A DNA stretch of 64,000 nt from Trachythela sp. YZ-2020 (lineage: Eukaryota > Cnidaria > Anthozoa > Malacalcyonacea > Clavulariidae): contig JADLSH010000333.1 in NCBI GenBank assembly GCA_016169945.1, positions 1,488,001 to 1,552,000 on the forward strand, given 5' to 3'. This document shows, piece after piece, positions 33,411 to 46,637 of this stretch. Below the pieces are notes generated by a model. It was not told the origin of the DNA. It made no database searches and was given only the letters and a program-made list of their open reading frames with translations. How positions within the stretch are numbered: position 1 is the stretch's first letter; every line of letters begins with the position of its first letter. A program made the translations under genes and the position numbers.

Positions 33411-35962
33411 CAGTGTGACCAGATTTGGTAATTTTAATTACTTTTGGTCATTTTTGGCAATTTTTGGGACTTTTTTAGTAATTAACTATTTTTAGTAATT
33501 TTTTGGTAATTTTTTGGGAAATTTAGTAATCTGTTGGTAATTAGATAAAAGATGAATTTCTCAAATTTTACGAATTGTTTTGTATGAACACTGACACATT
33601 TTGAGAGAAAATCAGATTGTGTCCTCGTCAATGCTATTTAGGCACGGGCGGGAGGCTGTTCGGGCAGCTAAGGCAGCTCAGCCCGCTGATGCCTGTTGCA
33701 ACTCCTGAGGCCTGTGCCTGCCTGAAGCTAAAGTGTTATAATCTATACAATTTGGCATTTTGGCGCCAAAACACGAAAAATGGCAGAATAACATAAGTAC
33801 AAGCAGCAGTATCGGGACGACTGGGCATTAATGCCAGAATTTTCGAGGTGGTTAACTAGGGGTAAGAAACTAACTAGTGGTTAACTGCCAACGCTTATTG
33901 TAAATTTTGTCGATGTGATATTCAAGCAAGATTAGCCACGATTCGCATACATGCAAAAAGTTCAAGGCATATTCCCCAAATGAGCGTGTCAACGGGTACA
34001 TCACAGGTAAGAGTATTTAATCAATACATGAATTAGCTTGTTTTAGCTTACTTTTTTACGATCTTTTTTCAATGTAAGAATTGGAACCCTACCTTTCCTT
34101 TCGAGGCAAGACCAATACATTTTTCTTTAATTCCTGCAAAACTCATGTTTATATAGCTTTCCAAGTTTTTTAAACCTGGTAACGTCCTTTCCGATGAAGT
34201 AAAGAAAGCGGAGTTAAAATTTTGTGCATTTGTTGCCGAGCACAACTTGCCCTTTCGAGCGATGGATAATTTGTCCACATTAATATCTGGGGCATTTAAC
34301 GATTCAGCGATTGCTAAAGCATTTTTGTGCAAACGTACAAAGATGGCAGCCATGACATACAATGTCTTAGCTAAAGAGTTCAAAACTGAGCTAAGGCAAA
34401 GCCTTCAATGCAAGGATGGCGAAGTGAACCCAGTTTCTATAATCATAGATGAAACTACTGATATAGGCACAACCAAGTGCATGGCAATTGTCGTTAAGCT
34501 ATTTTGTAAGAAGACAATGAGAGTTAACACCAGATCCCGGTCACCGGCCATTCATAAGTTTCATTCAAATTGTACGTCAGCTTATAAATCAATCCTAAGT
34601 TGTTTTGTGAAGCAAATACTCCTCAAAGGTGATGTGGGAAGTATTGATCCTGGAAATTCTGCGAATCATCTACCATTAGTGCAGCTCTACATAGGAACAG
34701 ATGCAGCGAGGCTCCTAACATCCAACAGCTACAAGAATCTAAGTAAGGAAATCGTCAACACGTTCTTCCAGGTGTCAACAATTTTTTATAGAGCTTTGTA
34801 ACCAATTGAAGAAAAGGTTGCCCTTAAACAACCCACTCATACGGAAACTAAGGTTCTTAGACCCACAGTTAGCAATATCAGGAACAATTCCTAGCATTTG
34901 TGATGTTGCTACAGAATTTCTGCATGTCATTCCAAGTGAAAAGCTGCAGATTTTAGATCAGGAATGGAGGGAGCTAAGTTTGGATGATGACGTCTCAGAC
35001 ATAGCAGATAAATGTGCCTTGTCTCATACTGAAGAATTTTGGGCTAAAGTAGCTGCCAACGAGAAGTATAAAACATTAGGAAGATTTGTGAAGGCCATGT
35101 TATGTCTCCCAGTGAGCAATACAGACTGCGAGCGAGTGTTTTCTCAGTTGAACTTGATTAAAACTAAGCAGAGAAACCGGTTTTCAACAGAAGGTGTTGC
35201 ATCGCTCATTTTTGTCAAAGACGGAATTAAGCACATGTCTGAATCTTGCATAGATTTTGAGCCCACAAAAGAGATGCTTCATCGGTGCAATCAAGATATT
35301 TATACAAATGTTGATGCTATTTACGGAGATGCCACCAATGAGTCTGAAGATGCATAAGTGATAAAGTTTGAAACTGTCAGTTTGTGTCCTAAGTTTAAAA
35401 CACTTTGACAAATAGTTGTTTTTGACAAGATTTATGTCACTATTTAAGAAACTTTTAAAGTTACATTGGGTACCTACTTATACAACATCGTTATTTCAGA
35501 AATTATTTTTAATACAGGGACCGCTAAATTGAGTTTGAATTCAATTTTGCAAAGCCTTGGGAAAACAAGTAAGCATTGTTGCAGAAACATTGCTTCGTTT
35601 TTGAACAAGCATCGCACAGGCGAAACGTGAACTTTGGCAAACAGAAATTCTCAAATGTTTCCGCAACAATGCTTTCAAGTTTGCCCAAAGCAGGGGCGGT
35701 GGAGCGGTTTGGGTATTGGGGCGGGGGGGCAAAGGTCTCTCAAAAAATTATGGACATCTGAAGGCGACAGCCCTTGGCCCAAAAGCTAAGTCTGAAATCT
35801 TGGGTTAATAAATTATAGGAGCAATATGAATAATGATATTTATGCAAAACTGATTTTGAGCTGTTTTGGGAAGTGTGCAACTTTTTAGTAATTTTTTTCT
35901 GGATTTAGTAATTTTTCGGAGGCATTTTTAGTAATTGGTCCTGAAAAAATCTGGTCACACTG
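33411..35962 (+). mobile_element. hAT transposon, bounded, internally deleted
   Basis: Ends CAGTGTGACCAGATTT and AAATCTGGTCACACTG, with sub-terminal GGTAATTTTT-type repeats on both sides. Flanks TATTTACA (33403-33410) and TATCTACA (35963-35970) form an 8-bp duplication with one mismatch, as expected for hAT. It contains a broken hAT transposase gene and is about 2.55 kb. Confidence 0.9.
33779..35357 (+). pseudogene. hAT transposase, broken and shortened
   Basis: A start at 33779 is followed by a stop at codon 4, then YKQQYRDDWALMPEF and, in a shifted frame, a BED-like finger (AYCKFCRCDIQARL, then HAKSSRH). After a GTAAGAG donor near 34010, coding resumes about 34200 with NLPFRAMDNLSTL and the VSIIIDETTDIGTTK motif carrying the first hAT catalytic Asp. 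The central domain is much shorter than usual. The C-terminal part (34806-35357) ends with GRFVKAMLCLPVSNTDCERV and SQLNLIKTKQRNR, the hAT dimerisation region. Frames break near 33870 and 34795. Confidence 0.85.
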
Positions 35963-35970
35963 TATCTACA

Positions 35971-37345
35971 TAATGTTTAGAAACACTTACACTTTACTAA
36001 TACAACAAAAGCTTATTAAGGTTCTACATGGTTATACCCAGGGGCATTGGAACAGCTCTAAAAGGGGGGAGGCAACTCTTGGCAACTTTCTAAAGAGGTC
36101 CAGTCTAAAACTAGAGAAGTATCAATAGTTTAGATTTCCAGTGGTTGAAGCTCCAGAGCTTGGGCGGTTGCTAGGAGGTCTGTGCCATCTTTTTTTGATC
36201 AAACGTCAGAACAATTTCATGACTACTCTATATTCACATCACAGCTAGCAACTTGGAATCTTATAACTGCCTTTTTAAAATAATTCTGAAAGCCCTGCTT
36301 GAGTAGGTTTCAAACTAATCAGGGTCATATGTGTCAACTCTGAGTTAGTCATATTTAAACTTTTAAAATCTTAATTAGATTAGATTTAAGCACAGGCTAA
36401 CCTAGGTTAAAGTGGCGGTCAAGTCCGTATGTAAACAAACCAACCGATGGTGGTTTTGTTTACATTTTAAACATGCTATATGTATTTATAAAATATGATG
36501 TACTTAGTTAATGTCTAACATTGTTCTGCTTCGCCATGCATTAAATGAATACAGATTAGAGTTTCTCATTTAGAAAATGCTGAAAAACGTGATATTTTGG
36601 GTATTGTTACATCAGAGGACCTCACATAACACATGCACAGAACGGACTTGACCGCGGCTCTTTAAGTTTCAAAGTGTTAATTGATAGGATGATGAGCAAA
36701 TGAGGTACTGTACACAATACTATTAATTAGTATACAGTACCTCGTTTTCCCTAACTTGCAAAATCCTTCGACTTTAATTTGTCAAGTTCTTCCAAGAATA
36801 TAGCAATGATCCAATACTCGTAGGTGTAATAGGAACAATTTGAATTTAGCTTTTCTGTCATTTCCAGCAGATAAATAAATAGCTTTGTTTCTCTTCTTTG
36901 ACATATCTTTTCCATCAGAGGAAAATAAATATCCTAACAGTTTACACAGCTATGTGCCTAACACTCTAGTCTCTTGACACATGCAGACAATCCAGTAAAA
37001 GTATATTTTAATAAACACATATGTGAATACTCTTGTCAGTGTCAGACAGTCGAGATCAACACAAAATCGAGAGACAAAATGATCAAATGATGAGCAACCA
37101 GTCAGCCAGTTTTATATAGCTATAATACAGCCATATAATCTATAATACAGGTTGTAAGACCCTCACCAACCTTTTGAGACTACGGAATACCAGCATGCTG
37201 AGCGACAAAGCTACTGACCACAGCCGCTCCTGAAGTAATGTACTGAATCAGCTAAATAGTGAAATAAATCCTCAATGCTCCAATTATCACACATGCCATA
37301 AATTATCTTGAAATCGGCGAAGTTCGCCATTCATATGGTACGGCG
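35971..37345. other. Non-coding stretch with one MITE
   Basis: No gene seen. It contains the TTAA-flanked MITE at 36411-36661 and two nearby copies of TATAATACAG (about 37120-37150). Confidence 0.4.
36411..36661. mobile_element. TTAA-flanked MITE
   Basis: AGTGGCGGTCAAGTCCGT at the left and ACGGACTTGACCGCGGCTCT at the right, flanked by TTAA at 36407-36410 and 36662-36665. Length 251 bp with no coding capacity. The AG..CT ends and TTAA site resemble those of the MITE at 10037-10568. Confidence 0.75.
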
Positions 37346-37348
37346 GTT

Positions 37349-37815
37349 TTGACCATGATTTTAATTTGTTGTCAAAATGGCCGCAAATTGGAAAATGAGC
37401 AGGGACGAAGCATTGGAAAAGATTTTGACCAGGAGGATGAAATTGATGAAGAACTGCAAGGTTCTTCATCAATAACGGTAGAAAAGAGTTCGATGAATGG
37501 ATTGGCTATGGCCATTGATGGTGAGAACCTCGACAAAGATTTTTTTTGTCTTGTGCAACCAGGAATGTGATGCCCCTGTACGAGCTGAGCCGGATCGAGG
37601 TGCAAGACAGCTATGGTTGTGCAGCAAGAGTACTGGCAAGTTATCCCATACTTGCCAGTACAATTTTAAAAGATGAGGCGAAGCTATGGCTTCATGCTAT
37701 TCACCGTCGGTTGGCAGGAAAATGTGGGGCACGTAATCTATTTCGCGGTAAGGTCAGCAGGGATATCCCACAGCAAGTTTTCTCTGTTTTGGTGAAGGTG
37801 ATGCGGGCAATGTAA
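37349..37815 (+). CDS. Unrecognised plus-strand ORFs
   Basis: Two overlapping protein-like frames: 37349-37570, acidic and Ser-rich (FDQEDEIDEELQGSSSITVE), and 37546-37815 (ELSRIEVQDSYGCAARVLAS, then EAKLWLHAIHRRLAGKCGAR). Codon use looks coding, and a frameshift near 37555 could join them. I recognise no family. Confidence 0.25.
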
Positions 37816-38285
37816 GGGTTTTGCTAACCTTGCTGTTGCTACAACAACAACAAGAGAGCTAAGGACGTTAAAATCGTAGGTACCTCGGATCCCCTATCAA
37901 TTGGGCATAAATAGCCTATTGGGAAATCAACTCACCAATGAGTGAGAAACTCAATAAACGCAAGAGAGCTGAGGTTATTTGTATGTCGTCAATTCGTCTT
38001 GTTAAAGAGCTGTTTGTATTTTTATCTGCTCTCTCTGACAAATAAACTGTCACATATTTTAAAAGAATCCTTGCAACAGGTTCAAGAAAGGGACACGAAC
38101 TATCATTAATTGTTTCACATTAAAATAATTTTATGTTTACTTACAAGATAAACCAAGGAAAATTTCTTATTTCTTTCAATTTTGGGGAATGGAACGTTTA
38201 TGGCTTCCCACAACATGGTTAATGTAACGATTATTTATTATTTTAGGTTGGATATGCTATCAGCACAATGAGGTACATGTACATA

Positions 38286-38478
38286 CAGTACTGCCTAGAA
38301 GTAACTTAACACTGTGGTTCCATTGTGGTTTGTGCGGTTAGCGTGTGCAGTTTGTGTGGTTATCAGGTGCGGTGTGTTGGTGCGGTTCGTGTGGTAATCA
38401 CATCACAAACAGAAAAACCTCTGCGTGTAACCCGGGGTTAACCACATATTTGTGCAAAGTTACTTCTAGGCAGTACTG
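38286..38478. mobile_element. TA-flanked MITE (Tc1/mariner-like)
   Basis: Ends CAGTACTGCCTAGAAGTAAC and GTTACTTCTAGGCAGTACTG, flanked by TA on both sides. Length 193 bp. The GT-rich interior has a repeated TGTGCGGTT-like word. TA sites and CAGT ends fit Tc1/mariner-derived MITEs. Confidence 0.85.
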
Positions 38479-38659
38479 TACTGTTTGTTTGTGCTGGCCA
38501 TAGTCTACGAACCTTGTGAAACACTCAGGTATAACTTTGTTATTAATTTTATATGTTCAGTAGTACTAATCAATTTAATAATCATACAATCAAGGTCCAC
38601 TGGTCCAGGTATTATTATTTATAGAGGAATTCCGGTCCTATTAAAAGCTGCCACTTATG

Positions 38660-38775
38660 CACCTATCAATGTTAAGCCCCAAAGGGGTAGTAGGGCATAT
38701 ATGGGGGATTTGGCCAAGTAAAATCCCCCACATATGACCAACATCTGCCCCCCTGGGGCTTAATGTTGATAGATA
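38660..38775. repeat. Foldback repeat (116 bp)
   Basis: CTATCAATGTTAAGCCCC pairs with GGGGCTTAATGTTGATAG, and GGGGGATTT pairs with AAATCCCCC. The unit is almost a complete hairpin and is probably a small MITE. Confidence 0.8.
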
Positions 38776-38779
38776 CATT

Positions 38780-41630
38780 AAGGATTTGATGTGTTTATCC
38801 CTCAGTCCAAATACCCTAAGACATTCCAAGTCATCAGTCCCCCCCCCCCTCCAACAAATTTCCCAAAGAGGGAGGAGGTATGGTTATTACATGGACTAGC
38901 CCATTAGATTATTGTTATTACTGAAAGATTTCTATATATTATAAATAAGTCATTTAATTATGTAGACTTTATATAGTGCAAGTATCCATGTGAATATGAT
39001 CAAACGCACTTTACAATAATACATTATAGATATTTAAGCTAGACTATTTTATTTTTACAATAATTGTGACATTGTTACTTTCCTTACCTGTTTATTGTAG
39101 CCTGCCCTGGCAAACCAGAGCACCTGGAGAAAACCCATGACTAACTCTTTTCACATGACAAGAGTAAGTTCGCATAGCTGAGAATCAAACTAAAGACATC
39201 GAGGTGAAAGGCACACATCTTGATTACTGCACCACCAAAGCCCATTTTTTTGAAAAGTGGTAAAGAAAATATGCAAATATATAAATTCAATTCAAACAAT
39301 GCATCCACTAAATTGGTATTGGTCAGTTAATATAATGCACTTTTAATTTCAATAACAAAGAAAAGATTCTGTAGCAAGCTTCTTATTAGTAAAACCATTA
39401 ATGAACATACCTTTTCTTATAAGAATTTACTACAGTAGCTTCAATTATTAGGTAAAGTAAATATTAAATTATTGTATAAATTACATTATACATAATTGAT
39501 ATTATATTGTAAATAAATTACAAATTTGGGCAAGCTAATGAAGTGCTTACCTAACTAAATTTGCAATAAAACATTAATGTTACTTGTTGAAGAAAGAAAC
39601 TTTTCCTTGATTGCAAGGGAGTTTCTTATAACACAGAGTACTGTTAATATAAAACCTTATAATGGTTTATTTAGTATTATATAAAATATATATATAAATT
39701 ATATATATAAACAAACATATGCTGTGTGACAAACACCAGAATTATATATGATACATGCCTCTGACAATATACTTGATTGCACAATATTGTATATTGATCA
39801 ACATGTAAATATGACTTATAATAGAAGCAATTTTTAGACTTTTTTTAATAAAGTATTGTTATCACTTATCTGCTTTTAATAATTTAATTGAAAAATACTG
39901 TGGGATCTCCAAAGTAACTTTCCCCGGCTTGAAAGTAATCACTTTTCTAAAAGTGGTTACCCTTAATTAGATGTTCGAAATTTTCAAAGCCTGGACAGCT
40001 GCTTCTGAGATTCTATGGTATTAAATGCATCCTCGCTATAATTACTAGTCTAAAACTGAAGGCCTGGTTACATGTTCAATTAGTTTAGCAATTAATAGCT
40101 TTCATGGCCTGGAGTTGGCTTTTCCAAAAGCATTAAAAACAAACTAAGTTGGAATATCCCAAAAATATCTGAGCTATCCCAACTTTAGGTAACCAGTCTC
40201 CAAAGCTAGAGTTAAATATTAATTAATACTTTGTTGTAAACTTTTGACTTGCTTTAATTAGATGATGTAGTCATCAGACATGAGTATAAATGGTTTTAGG
40301 GATCACAGATTTCATTTTCTGTAAGTGGGTTTCACTAAATGTATCTTTACAGATGATTTGTTGTGTACGATTCGGATTCTGGTGTACGATTCGGATTCTG
40401 GTGTATGATAATTAATGTTGATGCAACAATTGCGACAACAATGGCAAAATTTTAAATGCAACAAATTGATGCATGTTTATTCGATTACATTCCCCAGCCA
40501 GGATATGAATCATACACAACAAATCACATGTTTAAATATACCTTTGCTGAAGCTAAGACATTTGTAACGGATGGTTCCAATACGGTGGTTTTTACTGGGC
40601 TTATTTGAACGGGGCAACCAAAAGAAGCACACAAACACGATTATATTGAATATAATTTATAAACTTTATTGGTCGGATACTAAATCGACACGTAAAAACT
40701 ACAAAGAATAAGATATAATAAACTATAATTAATAAGAGTTTGGTTTTATAAGCATAAAGTATTATTCATTCATAAAATCCACATATAATTGTCCTTCTCG
40801 ATGAATATTCATAACCTTCTAATATAAACGTTCACGAGTAACACAAATTCCGATACGAGCTAGTGGTTAATATATTTACATTATTTACTCGAATAAACTT
40901 AATCTAAACTAACAAACGTACCTCTATCCCGCTTTCTCGTGTCTTTTATTTATCAGTTTTAAGTCCTTTGCGATTTTTTTAAGCGATTCCCGGTGTTTAT
41001 TGCTTTGATAGTTCAACTATCAGTAATTATCGGCTTTGGCGCCAAAGGTCCGTACACATGGCACATTATAATACATTTGCATAATTAATTAACTATGAGG
41101 TTACGTTACGACATTGTAGAAACAAAATGAGACAATTCAGCACATATTACCCATGTTTGGCTTAGTGAAACCCACCTACTACCAGATAGTTTTATGGTTC
41201 AACACCAATGTATATGCATACATGAAACAGTGTTAAGGCCACCTTTGTTTTAATTAGCATTATTCCCTGTATTCAGTGCATGTTACACTTTTACATTGCA
41301 TTTATAAATTGGGGATGAAATTTAATTATAAATATATTGTAATGTTTAGGCTTATTATGAATATGTTGCATGTTAATATATGCATGTATAATTAGTGAAC
41401 ACATGTAAGTATAAAAGTCCGTAAACAGTATGAAGAAAAGTTAGTTATATTTATATCTGAGTGGTGAACATCACAATATATAACCAATTAAAAGTTTACA
41501 CAAAGTAATTATTCATATGAAGAATGCTGTAAAAATATAAAAAAAGATCAGTCAGTACATGTACCCTTAATCTACAGTACTATTCAGCATTACATTCTTT
41601 ATCTTTTAGTTTGGAACACCATTTTTCAGA
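38780..41630. other. AT-rich gene-free stretch
   Basis: No gene recognised. A block at about 39105-39240 (GAGCACCTGGAGAAAACCC, then ATTACTGCACCACCAAAG) looks like a decayed SINE-like repeat read on the minus strand. A 22-bp direct duplication, GTGTACGATTCGGATTCTG, lies at about 40364-40402. Confidence 0.4.
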
Positions 41631-41634
41631 ACTT

Positions 41635-44294
41635 AAGAGGCTGTCTCCGTAAAAACCTCCTGGTCAATATGTGGCTCAAAAATAGATTTCTCTCATACTC
41701 TGGTGTTTTGAAGGTCTATCCTTGGGAACAACTAAAATCGATTTAATTTGACTCAAATTTCTGTTAAATTATTTTTGGGGCGATTGATATCGATCGGGGC
41801 TGGTGACCAACTTGAACTCGAGATGAGCAAAAATATCATTTTCACACATGTTCACAGATCGTATTTTTTAAATCCGAATGGCAAAATATCATACACATTT
41901 TAACGCTATTTTTTTAAAGAAATATGGACTTATCCTTCTATTTTCGTTGGTGATATGACTTAGTTATTCTTTTGTATAAAATAGAAAACAGCGCAGTTAT
42001 TGACCCTCCTGCATGGACAATGGATATCGTCTCAAAATATACCAACTTTGAAAGCTTATTTCAAAATCGTGGCACTTGATTGGCTTTAAACCTTAGCGCT
42101 TTATTATAAACTACTAACATTAGTCAAAATCTTTCTGTAGCAAAATCTTTCTTTGACAAGTGCTCAAACTTTGTAAAATTTTAAAATAACCGAAATTAGA
42201 CATATTTAACGGTAAACCTAATTAGAAGTGATATTAAACGATAAAATCCTTACACTACAAGAATGAAGCTTGATTATGTAAGTATATGTCGTTCATCATT
42301 ATTCTTTGGCTTTGCACTATTCTTTGGCTTTGCACTTGAAAACATGACCTAGCTTTGCTATAAACTACTAACATTAGTCAACACACAAATCGCTAAAAAT
42401 CTTTCTGCTTTTTGATTTGACAAAAATGATGAGTGCTCAAACTTTGTAAAAATTTTAAAATGAAATTTGGAGCATATTTAACGGTAAACTAACCTAATGA
42501 TTTGGGATAAACAATCTAAATCACCCTACACACAATGAAGCTTGATTATGTAAATATATATGTGTTCATCATCATTATTTGCTTTGTGCATTGAAAAAAA
42601 AATTGTTTGAGTACAGTTTGACTTCAAGGATAGAGTCATTCCATGCCAGTGTCTTCTGAGCGCATCACTGCCATTAGAGTCCTAATTGTCACATACGAAC
42701 TTCGCTTGGTTCGCTTTGTTTACCTCCTGTAAATAAAATGTCTATGTGTCTTGGGGGTTTATTAACAATGTCCAATCTAATTAGAAAACTCTAATTTCAT
42801 CTGTTTGTAAACGTTAAACTGTTAAAGTTTCGTTAGAATGTATTAATTAAATCTTGGGGGAAACCCCTGGCCAAAAGAAATGTACTTTCTGTGCGTAAAC
42901 ATGTCAATCAACTGGCTTGCTCTCTGGCTTCTCTTTCTTCGTATAGCATTAAATAGTAGTCTTAGTATTGCACCAGGTTTTTGTGTCTACAATATTGGGT
43001 TTTTTTCTGTACTCATTCATATGGTGTTCGCTACTACTACAACTGCAATTGGTGGTCACACAACAGTAGATTTTATCAGCCTCGTACCCAGGCGCTTTTA
43101 AGGAAAATAATATTTACGCATTCACACCTTGATTCGTCATTTTTTACCCCTGGGGCTACTTCACCATGACTGGTAGCCTTTTCCGTTTTCAGTTTCAGTC
43201 ACAAAAACCTGGTGCAATACTAAGACTACTATACGAAGAAAGAGAAGCCAGAGAGCAACGAAACATTTCACCTTTTTGATTGACATGTTTATGCACAGCG
43301 AGTACATTTCTTTCGGCCAGGGTTTTCCCCAAGATATAATTAGTACATTATAACGAAACTTTGACAGTTTAACGTAAACAAACAGATGAAAACTCTGAAT
43401 TATGACTAATTCTGAGTTTTCTAATTTGATTGAACATTGTCAATAAACCCCCAAGACACAGACATTTTATTTACAGGAGGCAAACAAAGCGAATTTCGTA
43501 TGTTACAATCAGGCCTCTAATGGCAGTGATGCACGCAGAAGACATTTGCATTGAATGACTCTATCCTTGAAGTCAAACTGTACTCAAACAATTTTTTTCA
43601 AGCGCAAAGCCAAAGAATAATGATGAACGACATATATTTACATAATTAAGCTTCATTCTGTGTAGTGTAAGGTGATTTTATCTGTTAATATCAATAATTA
43701 GGTTTACCGTTAAATATGCTCGATTTCGATACATTTTCAAATTTTACAAAGTTCGAGCGTTTGTCATTTTTGTAAAATGCTAAAGCAGAAAGATTTTATT
43801 AGCGATCTGTGTTGACTGATGTTAATAGTTTATAGAAGAGCTAAGGTCATGTGCCATTCAAGTACCCCGATTTTGAAATAAGCTTTCAAAGTTGGTATAT
43901 TTTGAGACGATATCCATTATCCATGCAGGAGGGTCAATAACTGTGCTGTTTTCTATTTTATACAAAAGAATAACTATCCAAGTCATATCACCAACGAAAA
44001 TAGAAGGATAAATCCATATTTCTGTGCAAAAATATTTAAATTTAGGTATGAATTTGATTTAAAAAAATAGCAGCGAAAATGTGTCGATATTTTGCCTCAT
44101 TCAGAGTTCAAGTTGGTAACCAGCCGATTGAACATCAACCACCCCCCAAAATAATTTAACAGAAATTTGAGTCAAATGAAATCGATTTTAGTTGTTCCCA
44201 AGGATAGACCTTCAAAACAACAGAGTATGAGAGAAATCTATTTTTGAGGCACATATTGACCAGGAGGTTTTTATGGAGAGCCTCTCATTTAAGC
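41635..44294. mobile_element. Large foldback element with kilobase arms
   Basis: The left arm (about 41635-42980) and right arm (about 43200-44294) are inverted copies. They run from AAAACCTCCTGGTCAATATG / CATATTGACCAGGAGGTTTT at the tips to GCAATACTAAGACTACTAT-type sequence beside a spacer of about 220 bp. The left arm holds an internal duplication of about 250 bp (CTATAAACTACTAACATTAG near 42100 and 42358; AATGAAGCTTGATTATGTAA near 42262 and 42533) that makes it longer. TTAA stands outside both tips (41632-41635; right copy near 44288-44291), though not at equal distance. No protein recognised. Confidence 0.85.
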
Positions 44295-44883
44295 ATAAAC
44301 CACAATGGGAACATAGTATTAAATGGGCATATTCACGTTCAACTTTCTTTCTGAGGCATTGATGAACATATTTATTTTGATAACATACCAAGTCCAGCCT
44401 TTATGATATTGAGCACTCTTTGACATTTTGTGAACCACAATGCACTTATATTATATATATATTATATAACCGTGCACAAATGATTGCGGTTAAATGGCAA
44501 TGTACAAGTGGCCACGTTTTTCAGTACTGAAATTGAAGTAGTATAATTTATATATAAAGCTATATACAAGCTAAACCTGTAAGGCGTTACAGTATGTTGC
44601 ACTGGGTAAAATTAGCCGGCATGGCAGATGGTGTGTAATTTATACAGGGTATAAGATTACACACTCTCTGTGATGAAGGCTAGGGGCAAATTCATTTCAG
44701 ACAAATTTGATCAAAATAACCTTATATTTAACCTTATATTTAATAACACAGCTGCAGCTGAACAAAAACATCCACTGATGGATAATTTTAACAGCAAATC
44801 AAATTTGTCTAAAGTCAATTTAACATGCAAAGCAGGTCTTGCATTGTTCAATACTAACCTTGATTTTGTCTTGTAAACTGTTA

Positions 44884-46335
44884 CTACAGAAACGGCACAT
44901 ACTTGAAAAATGGGGGTGCTAGTGGAACCTGAGAAAAACAGCAGTTGACATAATTAGGCAATTTGGCCAAAGCTAGCGCTATATAGAGAATATTCCGATG
45001 GGCATAAGCACAAGCATTGTTCTTCAAGTGAAGTGGATCAACATGAGCATGCTCTATCAGATCCCCAATAACAGGAACAAATTCTTGTCTACTTTTCTGT
45101 TGAGTAATAAAAGTTGTTACCTTTGTTCGTTTTGTTGCTTCAGTACCTTTGGCAGTTTTTAGTATGTGTTTCAATTTCTCAACCTTTTCTGCAACTTTAA
45201 TTCTGGTGTGATATTTCCAAGGCTTCCAAGTATTGGATAGTGAAGATCCTAAGGTGCCTTTGGGATTACCAGCAGTTTCCATGGTGACAATAGCAAAAGA
45301 AGAAAAGTATTTGGCACTGTTCGATAGCTCTCCACCTAAAAATGCTAACATTTTCATGTCATTAGGGAGTTCTGAAATGAAAAACTTGACATCAACAATC
45401 TCATCCTTGAATGAGATTGTATATGTGGTACTCTCAATCTTCCGAATAGCAACAAACAATTTTTGCAGGAACAGGTACACAGGCACACAATTCTCACTGC
45501 AATTTGCTCCAAAAAGAAGGAAATTCTCATTGCTACTCAATACTCCCTGCCCAATATTCAAAATGCTAACAAGCCACGCACAGGCACTATCATCCTTGCC
45601 AAATGGAGCACCATCACCACCTAATGCAACATGAAACAAATTAGGTTCATCAAAAGTTAGTAGTTCATACAAATCATTGTTCAAGTAATACTCAACTAAC
45701 CAAACTAGCAGTTCTTCAAGATCCCGATAACATCCACTTATCTTTATCATCTAAGCCATCACGGACACTGTACAACTTACCAATATAAATGTTCTTAATA
45801 TATGCCATCAACCTATGATATGGTACAAAACGGAGGATGGGGCAGTTAGCAATGGTTGTACACACAGCCTTCTTCATATTAAGTGGGTAATTATAGGAGG
45901 ATGACTTGTATACAGACATAAACTTTATCTTACCCATAACCCCTCTACTATAATAAACTGCTATTGAATGTAGCATATTTGCAGTACTTCTTTCATATTG
46001 TTTCAACTCCTTGTAGAGTATGGGTAAACTTTTCTTCTTGATCTTTTTGCCATGTTGACTAATACTTTCGGCCAATTCACTCTCACTACATCTTGACTCC
46101 AGGGTTGTTAACAAACCAACTGCAAACTTCCTTCACCTCCTCCATGGATCTTCTTTGCTACCTCCACTGTTTCTGCACTCCGCCTCCTTCTTGTTTGCTC
46201 ACTACATAAACTACTTGCTGTCTCCACTTTCCTTCTACCTGTATTTGCTGTGCCTGCCTGACTACCACAACCTTCCTTCTCAAACTGCCTTAAAATATCC
46301 TCTCTATCTTCAATTTCTTCAACTACACTGGCTAT
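44884..46335 (-). pseudogene. Transposase-like protein of unassigned superfamily
   Basis: Read from about 46335: an acidic then basic N-terminal region (VVEEIEDREDILRQFEKEG, later RRRRSAETVEVAKKIHGGG), then after a frameshift near 46110 LLTTLESRCSESELAES, a region with NMLHSIAVYYSRGVMGKIKF, and after another frameshift near 45735 a conserved-looking core. The core has VALGGDGAPFGKDDSACAWL, NENFLLFGANCSENCVPVYL, FISELPNDMKMLAFLGGEL and IEHAHVDPLHLKNNA. The GGDGAPFG Asp and the later E and H-rich motifs could be a DDE-type site, but I cannot place the protein in a named superfamily. Similar unannotated proteins in sponges and cnidarians come to mind; that is memory, not a search. The C-terminus is at 44884. 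Confidence 0.6.
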
Positions 46336-46422
46336 CTAGAAGACGTTTTGAATATAATATATAAAAAACATTCTGAGAGTATCAATTAACTTGTCAAAAG
46401 TTGTACTTTCCAACAGACAAGG

Positions 46423-46637
46423 CATGTTGATACTCCTAGAAAGCATGACATATGGCATGTCGATACTCCTAGAAAGCATGATATGGCATGTTGATACTCC
46501 TAGAAAGCATGACATTGGCATGTCGATACTCCTAGAAAGCATGACATGACATGTCGATACTGATAGAAAGCATAATAGGACATGTTGATACTGCTAGAAA
46601 GCATAACATGACATGTCGATACTACTAGAAAGCATGA
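46423..46637. repeat. Minisatellite with 30-bp unit
   Basis: About seven tandem copies of a unit like GGCATGTCGATACTCCTAGA followed by AAGCATGACAT. Copies differ by a few bases (TGTTGATACT versus TGTCGATACT). Overlapping open frames across it come from the unit length being close to a multiple of three. Confidence 0.9.

Noticed and set aside
34069..34383. 104-aa minus-strand ORF
   Set aside because: Antisense to the hAT transposase coding region.
45233..45634. 133-aa plus-strand ORF
   Set aside because: Antisense shadow of the transposase-like gene at 44884-46335.
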